A stretch of DNA of 64,000 nt, from NCBI GenBank assembly GCA_041399065.1, contig JAWKTN010000002.1:1116001-1180000 (forward strand), read 5' to 3'. Numbering within the stretch: the stretch's first letter is position 1; the number at the start of each line of letters is the position of its first letter. The notes under the pieces are model-generated. The model was given only the letters and a program-made list of their open reading frames with translations, was not told the origin of the DNA and did not search any database. This stretch comes from JAGQPD01 sp020426865. Its GTDB lineage: Bacteria; Planctomycetota; Planctomycetia; Pirellulales; Pirellulaceae. Shown one piece after another: positions 12,001-19,347 of this stretch. Both the position numbers and the translations under genes were made by a program.

Positions 12001-12853
12001 CGATACGAAGGTCGCGGGCCTGGCCGGCGCGGCAGATGATGTGGATGTCGATTATGCGTCGATCGAATCGCTGACGATCATTGGCAACAGCAACGACGAA
12101 ACCTTTGACGTGCAAAGCACCAGCGCCGCAACCAGCATTGATGCCGCGGCCGGAAACGATACGTTCAATATCTCGTCCGATGCGCCTACCAACGCCGGCA
12201 ACCTGGACACGATCACAGCGACGCTCACCATCACCGGTGGCGACGATGACGATTCGCTCATCCTTTCCGACGCCGGCGGCGCGACCGCCAACGCCAACGT
12301 CGTCATCACGGATTCGTCCGTGACGGGATTGGCCGGCCCGGCAGACGATGTCGATGTACTCATCGATACGATTGAGGCCGTGCAGGTCGTCGGCAATGCC
12401 AGCGATGAATCGTTTTCGCTGCAGCCATCGAGCGGTAGTACTCGCTTCGACCTATCAGGCGGCGACGGCGACGACCTATTCGACATTCGGCCAATGGCAG
12501 GCATACAAGCTCGGATCGATGGAGGACCCCATTCGACGGCCGATGAATTGGCCGTTGAAGGTCAAACGGGGTTGCCCATCGACGATGGCACTAAAGTGAC
12601 AGTCGATGGCACTTCGGAGATTCAATACGTCGGGATTGAAACGGTAACGCTGACATGTGCCACGTGTGCTGTGTTCCCGCTGATCGCTCCCTTGACGTCG
12701 CTCGGCGGTATCGCGGTCGACGCGGCAATGTCGTCACCAGACGACTCAAGCGATACGACCGATGACCCAGACTGGATGGAGTCCCTGGCGGACGCGCACC
12801 ATCATCAGGAGCCACTGGCGGTTAAGAAACTGAGACGGTCGATCGCCATTTAG
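2..12853 (+). CDS. Giant secreted multidomain Ca-binding adhesin-like protein (5' truncated by window)
   Basis: The reading frame is open from base 2, so the true start lies left of the window and the first in-window start-like codon (TTG at 116) is not meaningful. In order: a beta-helix-like region (to about 1500); RTX-type nonapeptides such as GGPDNDTLYGD (about 1560-2340); about 13 SdrD-B/Cna-B-like modules of the form 'GTKWxDLNGDGxxDxGEPGLxGW...LPPGxYxVxE' (about 2520-9340); a type-I dockerin-like pair (about 5545-5720); a propeller-like stretch (about 6115-6900); FG-GAP/VCBS 'DINGDGxxD' repeats (about 7920-8950); more RTX repeats (9350-10900); and tandem 103-residue repeats (11000-12490). 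Dx[DN]xDG loops throughout suggest calcium-dependent folding outside the cell. By family knowledge such proteins are surface or matrix adhesins; the substrate is unknown. No PEP-CTERM tail is visible, and the protein ends in a short charged tail. Domain content is clear; function is inferred. Confidence 0.9.
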   Translation, partial: FTFNTAFDEVNIINNSAKNLRINDIEVLNQNATTPSIVLIGVPAPKDTFHYDLFTNAIDTFIDIQNTSTADRDILLLGHIENQGGITSILNRGGDILANDQSGFATTTTYIRTRDLRLTAELGSVGRENPNGHERIFARMVATEIAATPRIEAHGNQGVYVDATLGTGDANVPLTLNTDNLTSASGDVDFRFSGGYRLVPQLDSSSFPPKISTQIVFQDVTLNMGAASAGGDILLVALAPVDKGSGNILADTNWVLNGTILAANGQATVATMSGDLVRGTNSHVVAARDVALAADVTVDTSNRIVLSGSTTGRIGTVSKPIRTNLLGGKLDAKAGNDIVIYEAQGAILTGEIESLAGGILLRTPDLVSSGQNILVPNGSTITTDEGDIRLFAGDDITIEAGAEVNAGDDLHIRGDFGNADLGVPTTINVHGSLFADYAEIAAERDNDLINVSSVPAGAVTQILGNEGQDTMNLDIPVTDAAVVVAYGDYPITTAPLPPDADVIDAVDSTLGLFIDGGGGFDIIDGGQGPDTITGSSFHDIVRGGPDNDTLYGDAAFLINFARHTVQAVESGYANIGIPGADNLFGEDGDDTIHGNGGDDKIFGELGDDTAFGDAGRDFILGDIGNDTLHGGSGGDFVSGGIDTGKRISLDALNRDEFGDYVDGDAGHDLVVGGKPVGYLQLELLVAHDFRDLFDDRSPNPMLFETNGQPITDTDFISLLNTLTTQGDDGSDIVHGGHDNDLLTGDEGADNLYGDWGNDVILAYRIGSIDSPEDDRLEGGPDNDNPMCGSLGQNVMIGGTSDQNTDYILNSPGRPAFSPYAGGYTLPACVIDDPVILPTLPVEITGRKFEDINGNSLYDVGEPGLNGWIIELRDDEGHLIATTETTDLDLDGDGAIEPETETGWYSFRDTSVGGNVLHLDAGSYIVVEQLQSGYRQTVPMLGDSLTLDSGKIATTVPIAIVGGPSAIGYLVGLDSGTQPEDVETARLDFANSRSSAVSGFKFHDLNANGLYEPDEPPLANWTIVLTDANGLVSTQVTNADGKYRFTGLPAGSYTVAEQPQAGWSQTAPATGSYALDVPYAEVLEENNFGNVELAAIRGTKWHDLNGDGIFDVNEITGGVIGPILSPFIDLNFNGIREINEILGILAPNDIARWNDVDGDNIQDRGEPGLAGFVIYLDDNNNGLLDAGERSTTTDINGDYQFDNVIPGDYIIREILPAGWQQSVPGSDDSFGLSVHLNSGEVKQDVDFGNYRPATIRGIKWLDEDGDGKFDLLSPPFESGAANWTIFLDTNGNGILDDGEQRTTTDATGFYRFDDLPPGRYTVAEIIDGDFTQTFPRDRRFGETQSFDLVSDESRQVNFGNSQAFRVEGTKWHDLNGNGIRDAGEPGLAGWKVFVDLNGNSGFDVGEPSAITRSDDPATSENEEGTYTLADVPAGTFSVIEVLPTLGDQLSNDTNALRRDWTQTFPGTPGSPLPQVITLSDESLTGVDFGNVMTGEISGLKWQDLNGNGQFDYGVPVGTGDEPGLPDWVIYLDLNNNGILDRIPFFQIPLEPFRLTNHDDPLTTNNEAGTFSFNNLLPGTYVVREELVNGWEQTVPGSSSGFAYTIELKSGDIVQNIGFANGQDIGSISGTKWEDIDGDGKRGTQEPGLSGWTIFLDANGDGERNANELSTQTDVNGRYSFTGLTAGTYRVVELPQVGWHQTSPQSPWTVELSTNGAVASIDFGNQRDAGEIHGVKWLDMDRDGKQDGGEMGLPGWTVYLDLNRNGILDRDPATREALEPSTVTMLDDPATSVDEAGMYWFANLPPGDYLVAEVQQTGWVQTYPSENSGRHVVTVTTETVVNVDFGNNLYGDCNGTGTVDAADIAAFQNAFNSVAADPRYDACFDSEPDGDIDFRDLYVFQQQLSAVGGVAAVSDTANYFSSQAPTASYPTQHAGITSNSIQPTALTPGNAQITGTKFNDLDGDGQRDENEPGIAGIIIYIDENNNGVRDTGRIGELFTTTDTNGNYVLSGIGTGEYLIREELPSGSQQTFPNLWATDSSNILHNLSFDTGAVSQIRTLTVNSDARMAGLTVSPFDGRLYGMQTNGAVYTIDTVRGTAALQATLAVDSTDDVFPFMSPGEGDFDFDPTSFSGPGDQSVDLYVVSGRDTQFLPNTLYRVTVTYDRCDQGMVGPLTCSPTFSRATFISRLDVRDASGMAFTDSGDLYIYDRVTNGEPGSVGRVIQIDKKSGQQLRSITVPLFDFFNNEAGIDFEPGTSLLYGVHAGNTLDTYFTFDVATGVLNTTAQKATNISGLEFFDAHRLVVKDGEFVRGADFGNQPQFGSISGVKWNDIDGDGKRSDFEPVLAGWTVYLDLNLNGQFDDNEPTRVTNENGRYQFALLPAGFYQVGEIIQSGWLQTFPADRLQVPFHHTVSLSGGSNIGNANFGNIQLSGEISGTKWEDLNGNLERDEGERGVPGFTIFLDQNENLRFDAGEPSTITDENGDYSFVGLPPGFYVVVEVQQPGWRQTFPFPIEGPGAYFIELGPGGTASGIDFGNQPLLGEIHGTKFEDIDGDGQRDFDEPGIPGVRIYIDVNNDGILNVDANGRPTEPVTTTMFDNPDTRIDETGMYWFVDLPGGRYIVREVVPEGQFATGPEFSFAGPRFYEAGDASTDLVAADINGDGTPELVVLDTDGIHVLPNTGNGHFGAPDFYAAGDDPSALAAGDLNGDGLADIVVATTIPETIAVFFGRVDGSLSPPVSYPASSSVGDLVVADLTGDGSLDVAWTDTSKNQIVIMSNSQSSELVSFATIGTTEAPAGLTAADLDLDGDLELVTVGLELSEVQVFTNDGTGSFELAAAYRLPGQGEWVTAADFNQDGNLDLAVSNPGRISVSLLINTGSVFGIKFAPAVDLLGFEFPNQLATGDINDDDLPELFVAESGFSSQPIFYGDIADPLAARTQLNTGHPSQTVVTADFDGDGLLDVAYGGSFFGDDFFFNGVSVFLRGVRDGHTVDLEPGDVVEDRDFANIKPGEIQGEKFLDLDCDGVRNFDQEFGLEGVTIYVDLNNNAELDADEPFGVTNENGFYRIVNVPPGTHRVREVVPDGFFPSFPELGFHEVTITRSRQIVDGIDFGNFQKTVLPDGDDWLFGQDNSDTIYGDNLTENRCLVSEGGEDQLFGQRGDDLLIGQLASDTYHFDPAPAAGSGDERDTVLELLGAGTEARTDEGIHDRLDFSSLGNNEPVIVDLSGTPPFAVPNQIAEHSRLDGSSDAHLVITAGAGQFLHFEELIGGAANDRLIGNAGNNLFDGGLGSDFMQGGAGDDTYLFIIGNPTDNDTLVETIGSDTIDFRRINVPVIADLSGSHAGWTPNQIAEYAGLTVESPVPDLFENITGGTANDELTGNETDNVLIGGLGTDSINGKGGKDRLDGGADNDHYIFEDNWGDDLVVESPNGGAEDVFDFQLVSADLTFLVGTNFIDVSDGTNHARHNGTTTNHIERIEGGTGNNTLVAAETSNTWIITGENEGTINGVFFTGIANLVGGSDTDTFVFEPSGRITGDILSGDGDDLVDLRVGLGIDGTFDAGFGNDQLLGPTATPTTYQVTALDQGNITNLIGGFQQLENILAGDEADTFNFTGDLLSGSIDGGAGNDTFNIRAASVTTLIQAGPGDDTIVVSSDAPASNGNLDAIASLLLIDGGDDNDSLILSDTGGTSANVNVVITNAKVAGLAGAADDVDVNYATIESLTINGNSNDENFDVQSTSAATNIDAGAGNDTFHVSSDAPTDTGSLDAIIATLTITGGDDDDSLILSDAGGATANANVVITDAKVAGMAGPADDVDVDYASIESLTIIGNNNDETFDVQSTSAATSIDAAAGNDTFNVSSDAPTNAGDLDAIIATLTIIGGDDDDSLILSDAGGATANANVVIADAKVAGLAGAADDVDVDYATIESLTIIGNSNDETFDVQSTSAATSIDAAAGNDTFNVSSDAPTNSGNLDTIAATLTITGGDDDDSLILSDAGGATANANVVITDTKVAGLAGAADDVDVDYASIESLTIIGNSNDETFDVQSTSAATSIDAAAGNDTFNISSDAPTNAGNLDTITATLTITGGDDDDSLILSDAGGATANANVVITDSSVTGLAGPADDVDVLIDTIEAVQVVGNASDESFSLQPSSGSTRFDLSGGDGDDLFDIRPMAGIQARIDGGPHSTADELAVEGQTGLPIDDGTKVTVDGTSEIQYVGIETVTLTCATCAVFPLIAPLTSLGGIAVDAAMSSPDDSSDTTDDPDWMESLADAHHHQEPLAVKKLRRSIAI
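11000..12490 (+). repeat. 309-bp in-frame tandem repeats, four full copies plus a diverged fifth
   Basis: Units begin at 11000, 11309, 11618, 11927 and 12236, exactly 309 bp (103 codons) apart. Each starts with a GGDDDDSLILSD-type motif and contains DDVDVDYA, IESLTI, NDETFDVQS and AGNDTFNVSSDAP. Copies 2-4 are nearly identical at DNA level, while copy 1 and especially copy 5 are diverged. This is the pattern expected from recent expansion by unequal recombination or slippage inside the array. Confidence 0.92.
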
Positions 12854-12903
12854 GGTGATCGACTTGTCGCGTCGCGGCAGGCGAACGATGACACGTGCCG
12901 TGA

Positions 12904-13671
12904 CTAGACCCGTTCTCTGGCGCGGCGGTTGAGCACGATCCCACCGAGGGCATCGAGCGTTCGTTGGAGGATTTCCAGCGGGCTGCCGTCAGCGGAGATC
13001 TTCAGCAACCGCCCTTGGTTGGCATAATGATCGTTCAGCGGTCGCGTCGCCGCGTCGTAGGCCTTCATTCGAACGGTAATCGCTTCTGGACGATCATCGT
13101 CGCGACAAATCAGCTCCCCGCCGCATTGATCACATACGCCGACCGCCTTGGGAGGGTTGCTCTTTAGGTGGTAGACAGCCTTGCAACCTGAACAGGTACG
13201 GCGTCCTCCGAGCCGATCGACAATTTGTTCTAACGGCAACTCGTAGGAAATGACCGCGTCCAAATCGACGTCCAACTCGTGCAATAATTCGTCGAGTGCC
13301 TTTGCCTGGCAAATCGTCCGGGGCACGCCGTCCAAGAGGAACCCGCCCTGGCAATGCAGGCAATGCTGCCGCTCGCGAATCATGGACATCACCAGCTCGT
13401 CCGAGACCAATTCGCCTCGCCGCATGGCACTCAACGCAGCCTCCAATGCGGGGCTCAGATCGGACTGACACGCAGCGGATCGAAATAGGTCGCCGGTCGA
13501 CAGGTGGCAGGCTCGCAACTTTTCGGATAGGAGTTGGGCCTGCGTCCCTTTGCCGACACCTGGAGGTCCCAAGAGAATCAGCCGATAGCTTCGCGAGCGA
13601 GATGACGTTGGTGAGCAACAGTGGATCTCGGAACCTTGGAACCAGCCGTTTCGAGTTGATTTTTCGCTCAT
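12904..13671 (-). CDS. adk: Adenylate kinase with zinc-type LID
   Basis: This 255-residue protein would interconvert ATP + AMP and 2 ADP in the cytoplasm. The P-loop GPPGVGKGT is at residues 35-43, preceded by about 28 extra N-terminal residues. DGVPRT replaces the usual DGFPRT of the family. The LID carries four cysteines (CSGC ... CDQC), the zinc-binding form found in many Gram-positive and planctomycete enzymes, followed by the RxxxYxxxTxPL-type segment (MKAYDAATRPL). It stands alone, convergent with the giant gene and divergent from the Gfo/Idh remnant. The start at 13671 is the furthest upstream; an internal start just before YRLILLGPPG is not available as ATG. An extra CxxC (CLHC) lies in the core. 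Planctomycetes often carry more than one adk, so this may be a paralogue rather than the housekeeping copy. Confidence 0.9.
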   Translation of the reverse strand: MSEKSTRNGWFQGSEIHCCSPTSSRSRSYRLILLGPPGVGKGTQAQLLSEKLRACHLSTGDLFRSAACQSDLSPALEAALSAMRRGELVSDELVMSMIRERQHCLHCQGGFLLDGVPRTICQAKALDELLHELDVDLDAVISYELPLEQIVDRLGGRRTCSGCKAVYHLKSNPPKAVGVCDQCGGELICRDDDRPEAITVRMKAYDAATRPLNDHYANQGRLLKISADGSPLEILQRTLDALGGIVLNRRARERV

Positions 13672-14059
13672 GGCTTGTGTCCTTCACGCAACCGGATTAT
13701 GCGATACGATGCTGGAAATTATCGACCATTTGCCGACTCTTCGTCGCCGGGATCGGCGAACGAGGGCGACAAGAAACGAAGCAAACCTCATGCCATTGGC
13801 CACCGAGGCCCGGTCGTGTCGATTCTAAGCATTCTGCGTGTGCGAATTGGGCGGCGGCCGGTCGGAATCGCCCATTGGAGTGTGACCACAGCGGCAAATC
13901 GCACATCTTGGCCGCCAATGTACCGGCGTCAATCCGCTTGAATTGGCCACCCACCGCCGATTAAACTGACCGCACGAGTCTGCCCGCAAATCCAACTTCG
14001 TGCAGCCGATTTGCTGTGCGATGGTGCCAACCACATTCAAACTCACCGAGTACACTGCC
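13672..14059. other. Intergenic region, divergent promoters expected
   Basis: These 388 bp lie between the divergent adk gene and the Gfo/Idh remnant. I see no convincing ORF, RNA gene or strong -35/-10 pair. It presumably holds the adk promoter. Confidence 0.5.
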
Positions 14060-14665
14060 ATGCAAAACCGACAACAAATTCCACAACAGATTTCACGCCG
14101 ACGTATGCTTGGCGTCTCCGCAACCCTGGCTACCGCGGCGGTTGGTGCGGATTGGTTCTCCAGCGCCCTGGTGGATATTGGAAATGCGCGCGCACAATCG
14201 TCGGCCAACGACCGACCTCGGATCGGTTGCATCGGCGTCGGCGGCCAAGGGACGTATATTGCCGAACGTGCCAGCGGCTATGGCGATATCGTGGCCGTCT
14301 GCGACGTTCAACGCCAGCATGCCGAACGAGCTCGCGAAAAATTCTCCGGCAAACCAACGATCTACGAAGATTATCGCAAGCTGCTGGATCGCGACGACTT
14401 GGACGCGGTCACCATCGGTACGCCCGATCATTGGCATACAGCTCCCGTCCTCGCGGCACTTCGCGCCGGAAAACACGTCTACTGCGAGAAACCGCTAACG
14501 CTGACCATTGACGAAGGAAAGCTCCTGGTCCATGCCGTCAAGGAGTCGGGCAAAACCCTACAGGTTGGCACGATGCAACGTGGTGACATGTTGCAGTTCG
14601 TCGGCGACGATGAGGCAAACACTTGGCTCAAGCGCACTCAACGCAAAGGATATGAGTTTTCGTAG
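14060..14665 (+). pseudogene. Gfo/Idh/MocA-family oxidoreductase, internally deleted
   Basis: The start at 14060 gives MQNRQQIPQQISRRRMLG, a twin-arginine signal peptide ending near the NARAQS cleavage region. The Rossmann domain follows: IGCIGVGGQGTY (dinucleotide-binding glycines), then GTPDHWHTAPVLAAL and EKPLTLT, the family's conserved EKP motif. The family is normally about 400-450 residues; this frame has 201. After VGTMQR (about 14580) the C-terminal alpha/beta substrate domain is missing, and the last 25 residues (DDEANTWLKRTQRKGYEF) resemble the extreme C-terminus of planctomycete members. I infer an in-frame internal deletion of about 200 codons, leaving cofactor-binding and tail segments only. 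It is very unlikely to be an active dehydrogenase. Confidence 0.75.
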
Positions 14666-14750
14666 TGCACCGGTCAGTCTGCAAACATGCAACCGGCCAG
14701 AAAGCTCCGCCACAAGTGTGTCTGCATCCTCTTTTTTCGGCTCCGCGTAC

Positions 14751-14777
14751 CGGATACCTTGAACCATAAGGTATCCG
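14751..14777. terminator. 10-bp stem hairpin between convergent genes
   Basis: CGGATACCTT and AAGGTATCCG form a perfect 10-bp stem around a 7-nt loop, 18 nt after the restored stop of the propeller gene and 85 nt after the Gfo/Idh remnant. Neither strand has a U-tract after it, so it is a candidate bidirectional 3'-end hairpin rather than a textbook intrinsic terminator. Confidence 0.5.
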
Positions 14778-14795
14778 ACCACAGGCCTGAGGGCT

Positions 14796-17700
14796 TTACT
14801 GTTTGGTGTCAATCCGAAAGAAAAACACTTTCGATCCACCACCGGTGTCGGTGGTCGGTGCGGTCTGTTCGGTAAACGAACCGATGATCGAACCATCGCG
14901 GGTAACGTTGCGACAGCCACCGATCGAATATGGGTTCGCCACCGGCGGGCTCGCGGCAAAATCTCGCCACGTCGCACCGTTGTCGTCGCTTGCCAGACAC
15001 ACCAGGCGTGATGCTCCGGCGTCGCGCGATACGACATACAGATGCTTTGTCGATCTGCCGCACCACCTTCATCCGCGACGACTGGCAGCGTCAACTCCGC
15101 GCCAGACATCGTTTGCCACGTTACGCCACCATCCCGGGAACGCATGTAGTGAATGTCCCAGTAAAGATAGACCCCGTGCTTCTGCGTGGTCCAAGCCACA
15201 TGTAGCACGCCTTTTTCATCGAGACACATCAACGGGTACTGCAACAGGGCATTCTCACCCGCCTGCAACAAGTCAACTTTCGAAAGGATTTTGCCCGCAA
15301 ATGACATCCGATGAAACGTGTTGTTGTGTGCGAAATAGTAGATTTGTTTGCGAGCGTTATCAATCGCCATGCAGAATTTTCCGGCCGAACCGTGAGGAAC
15401 TTGGGTAACCAGCGGTTCCCGGTAGTCGTTGTCCGACAAAAACCGATAAAAATAAGCATGTCCGTCATCGAAGTCCGGCCGAATCAAATAAATGTTATCG
15501 TCTTCGTCCGTCTCCAGGACGGGTGGATTCGTCGCATGCGTCGCTTCGTAAATCGCATGGAAGGACTGTCCTTGGTCGCGGCTCCAGGACAACCGCCATT
15601 GCTGGGCAGTATAGGCATCGTTGCGGGTGCGGATGTGCGTCATAAAATAGCCACGCCGATTCGCCACAACCTTTTGGTTGTGGCTTTGGAAAGTGCCGTA
15701 TCCCGTCGCCTTGTCGTCAACACACGTCAGGTGAATCTCGCACACATGCGGCGGTAAAGACGAATCCGGAATTCGCACATTCGCGACTGCGACCGAATTG
15801 CCATCCCACGTTCGCCGACCGGCCGCTCCGACATACAACAGCATGTCACCATCGTGTCCTGAAATTGCGGGGGTAAGATGCGGTGTCACATGACCGTACC
15901 GATCCAAGTCTTTGCCGGACACGCCCAACAATTGGCCTCGCGATTGCCACTCAATTCCATCACGGCTTTCCGCCCAATTCACGCCGGCAGACGACTCATA
16001 GACCATCACGTAGCGGTCCTTAACCCGCTCGACGTCCACCGCTCCGGCACCATGATGAAACACAGGACCGTCGCGACGTTGCCAGGTGCGGCCATCCTTC
16101 GATTCCGCATAGCCGACGGCGCGGCCCTCCTGCCGTACTTTTTGCGCAAGCCTACTCTTCTCGGCCGCTGCTTTTGTTGCCTGGCCATCGTACCACAGGC
16201 GAAAAATTCCGTCTTCGTAGAGCACCGACGGCCGGCCCACTTTCCGCGAATCCCACGCGCCGGCGTTGCCTCGAGAAAAAACGACTCCCAGTTTCTGCCA
16301 CGTCTGTCCATCCGTCGAAACAGCCGCGGCGATCTCGTCGTCTTCGGCCGTTTCCGCGACAGTAAAAAACATCCACCATTTCCCGCCGGCGCGAACGACT
16401 GACGGGTCGTTTACGTGATTTGCCGACCCGCAATCGACTACAACGCCCTGTTTCTTCCACGATCGACCATCGACCGATTCGGCAACGTGGATTCGATCGT
16501 GACCGTCTATTCCCTGTCCACCGTACCACATGCGCCACACCGCCCCACTGCGATGGACATCGGGGGCATAAACATTGCCCGTACCGTGTGGGGCAAATTC
16601 GGTCTCGGCGTCGCCGCGAAGAATCACACTCACGATGCCCCGTTCGGACTCCGCTTCCGAAAGTTGCGCGGCGTCCAGCCGCGGCCGCCAATGCGGCCAC
16701 ATCGCACCATGGCCTTCCGGAAGACGCGTCACCATCGTCTCCCTGCCGTCTACGAGATCGATCACTATCAACTGTCGCACGCGATTTCGAAACGTGCCGA
16801 TCAAAAGCCAGCGGCCATCAGGTGACGGCTTGGGGTGATAGTGTAAAGTGCCGGGCGGGGTTTTCGTCAATTGAGTCGAGACAGTGTCTTTCACCCGGAA
16901 CCGGAAGAGCTCCACGTTTTCGCCTACCTTGGCGGTATAAAATATTGAGTCGCCGTCCGCCGACCATACGGGTACGTCACTGCTGCCGTGATGAAAGTCG
17001 GGCACGTCCAAGAATTCGATCCAACCCTGGTACCCAGCTAAATCAGCGATCTTTCGCAACTCAGTGCCATCCGATTTGACAACAAAGGGATTACTGTGTC
17101 CATGCTCGCCACTTACGAAAAGCAGCCATTGACCATCGGGCGACCATGATGGTGCAAAATTAAAGGGATTGCCCGTGTCAATGTGTCGTCTTTGCGACCC
17201 ATCTTTTGCTGCGATGTATATCTGATAGTCCTCGTGGTAGCTAATGCGAATTCCGTCAGGAGACGCGCTATAGCCATAAGCAAATCCATTGCCGTGCCCC
17301 GAAACGTCGCGTTTCTTGCGGCCATCTCGGTCCATGAGGTAGGGCTTCGAAACTCCGTCGATAAGTGCCGTGAATCCCAACGATTGGGCGTCGGGGGTGA
17401 AAAATAAACCACCGTTGTAGTGACTAACGCGATCAGTGGCCGTAACATTTTCGATGAACCCCGACTGCAGATCCACCAAACAGGTATCAAGTTGCCATTG
17501 TCCTGGGTCCATGCGGAAAGTCTGATGTCGCTCTTCCCAGGTCGCGTTGTCGGGATTTTGCCAACCGCGCGCGACGACGGCAAGCGAGCCATCAGGTGAC
17601 CAACCGGCAAATTGGGTCCAGGCATTCGGATCGTCGACTAATTCATCCGCCACACGTCGACGCCAGCTGCCATCGGCACAGCTGACGATCGCGCGCTCGG

Positions 17701-17911
17701 TCCGCACATTCGCATGGCGACCGCCAGGGAGATTCGTGCGAAATTCAGTGTAGCCAATCTGCCAGGACGACAGATCGTCCGACGTCGCCACATTGCGGGC
17801 AGGGTCCTCGCCGTGGACACTCGGCGGACCGCAAGCGATTAGCACGGCAAATACAATCAAAGGAACGCTGGCCGTGCTCCCCCGCGATCGGGATTGAAAA
17901 AAGCGGGTCAT
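14796..17911 (-). pseudogene. Secreted TolB-like/GH43-like propeller protein with C-terminal frameshift
   Basis: The start MTRFFQSRSRG...SVPLIVFAVLIACG is a signal peptide. Residues about 60-430 are TolB/WD40-like propeller repeats (SWSPDGQWLLFVSG, WSADGDSIFYTA, KPSPDGRWLLIG). The next about 300 residues look like the five-bladed GH43/GH68/GH130 type (NDPSVVRAGGKWWMFFT, GRPSVLYEDGIFRLWYDG). BNR/sialidase-like repeats follow (SWSRDQGQSFHAIYE, RSRDGGVTWQTM). Near 15045-15065 the frame is lost: the open frame continues into unrelated sequence to 14558, but the adjacent frame reads KHLYVVSRDAG, then LASDDNGATW, and stops at 14796 with IDTKQ, clearly the genuine end. It could be a true mutation or a base-calling error. 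The start overlaps the upstream sulfatase stop by 4 nt (ATGA), so the two are translationally coupled; probable role is carbohydrate or sulfated-glycan handling outside the cytoplasm. Confidence 0.8.
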
Positions 17912-19347
17912 TCGGCATCCGTCGGCCGCTGGCCTGGGGTATGTCGCGCTGGCATCTTGGCACCGACACTCTCACGCCAGGCGGCAAGTTGCGCGTGCAT
18001 AGTTTTAGCGCGGTCAGGTTGCGAGCTGGCAAGATTATTCTCCTCGCCAACGTCATCGGCAACATTATACAATTCTAGTCGTCCGTCTTCGAAGAATTCC
18101 AGCAACTTCCAATTGCCGGATTGAACAACTCCGACAGGCGTCGTTCGCCATTTTTGGGCCCCTGCCCCGAGATAGCCAGGAAAATGTTGATAGATCGCAT
18201 CGCGATTGAGACTCGCCTGAGCGTCGCGAAGCAACGGCACGATGGACTCGCCGTCGATTGCCTGGCCGTCGGGAAGCGTGCCTCCCGCGATGTCGACAAA
18301 GGTCGGAAACATATCCACATGGATCGCTGGGACATTGCAGGTCGAACCGACCGCGGCAACACCCGGCCAGCGAACGATCAACGGAACTCGAATGCCCCCT
18401 TCATAAAAGCTCCCCTTTCCGCTGCGAAGTGGCGCGTTATCGGTGATGTCACCAGCCTGCTTGATTCCTTCGCGCACGTAGCCGCCGACACCACCGTTAT
18501 CGCTGGAGAATATCAACACGGTATTGTCCGCAAGCCCTAACTGATCCAAGGCCTGCATAACGCGACCAACGCTTTCATCGACACTGGCGATCATTGCGGC
18601 GTAAGTGGGATTTCGATGACCGCCAACTGGCGACTTTTTCTTAAATCGCTCGATCAATTCCGGTTTGGCTTGATGCGGCGAGTGGACCGCAAAGTGTGGC
18701 AAGTAGAGGAAGAATGGTTCGTCGCGGTGCTTCTCGATGAAACCGACGGCTCGGTCCGTAAGAAAATCCGCAAGGTACTGACCTGCCGGATATTGGGTCT
18801 TGGGGCTGGTTTCGAAGTCAAAATGTCTGCCACGAGTCACGATAGCTTCGTCAAAGCCGCGTTCCGCGGGATGATGTTTGCCGTCCTCTCCCAAGTGCCA
18901 CTTGCCGAACATGCCGGTGACGTAACCGGCTTGTTTCAATTGCTGTGCGATGGTCGTCTTTTCCAACGGCAGTGCCACAACGTTGTCGACAGGGCGAAGC
19001 GATCGCTGCCACCATTTGAATCGGTTGATTCCGCCGACCGTGTAGACACCTGTGCGAGGTGCGTACTGGCCGGTCATCAGTGCCGCGCGCGTGGGCTGGC
19101 AGTTGGCATTGGCGTGATAATGGTTGAATTTCATGCCCTGCGACGCCAGTCGATCGATGTTGGGCGTTTCGTAAAACTTGCTACCGTACGTGGCGGTATC
19201 GGACCACCCCAGGTCGTCGGCCAGAATAAGAACGATGTTAGGGCTGCGAGCGACCGCGATTGTAGGTATCACACCCCGTACGAAGAACGACATCATCAGA
19301 AGACAGAACGAAGGCCAAACGGCTCTCCAGATCGATGGGATGCACAT
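17908..19347 (-). CDS. Secreted type-I sulfatase (formylglycine-dependent)
   Basis: Predicted to hydrolyse sulfate esters, probably on a marine polysaccharide. From the chosen start (MCIPSIWRAVW, signal-peptide-like hydrophobic stretch to IAVA) the protein has 479 residues. The N-terminal NIVLILADDLGWSD supplies metal-binding aspartates. CQPTR at about residue 83 is the C-x-P-[ST]-R motif whose cysteine becomes formylglycine. GMFGKWHLGE is the second sulfatase signature, and IFSSDNGG a further metal site. A longer frame runs to 19470 but its extra 41 residues precede the signal peptide. It is co-directional and overlaps by 4 nt with the propeller gene downstream. Substrate is not readable from sequence. 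Confidence 0.92.
   Translation of the reverse strand: MCIPSIWRAVWPSFCLLMMSFFVRGVIPTIAVARSPNIVLILADDLGWSDTATYGSKFYETPNIDRLASQGMKFNHYHANANCQPTRAALMTGQYAPRTGVYTVGGINRFKWWQRSLRPVDNVVALPLEKTTIAQQLKQAGYVTGMFGKWHLGEDGKHHPAERGFDEAIVTRGRHFDFETSPKTQYPAGQYLADFLTDRAVGFIEKHRDEPFFLYLPHFAVHSPHQAKPELIERFKKKSPVGGHRNPTYAAMIASVDESVGRVMQALDQLGLADNTVLIFSSDNGGVGGYVREGIKQAGDITDNAPLRSGKGSFYEGGIRVPLIVRWPGVAAVGSTCNVPAIHVDMFPTFVDIAGGTLPDGQAIDGESIVPLLRDAQASLNRDAIYQHFPGYLGAGAQKWRTTPVGVVQSGNWKLLEFFEDGRLELYNVADDVGEENNLASSQPDRAKTMHAQLAAWRESVGAKMPARHTPGQRPTDAE

Noticed and set aside
11000..12490. CRISPR-like regular spacing
   Set aside because: Units are 309 bp, coding and without spacers; this is a protein repeat.
13296..13964. 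Plus-strand ORF opposite adk
   Set aside because: Antisense to a well-supported gene, no domain, no ribosome binding site.
14751..14777. Textbook intrinsic terminator
   Set aside because: The stem is perfect, but neither side has a U-tract; kept only as a convergent-end hairpin.
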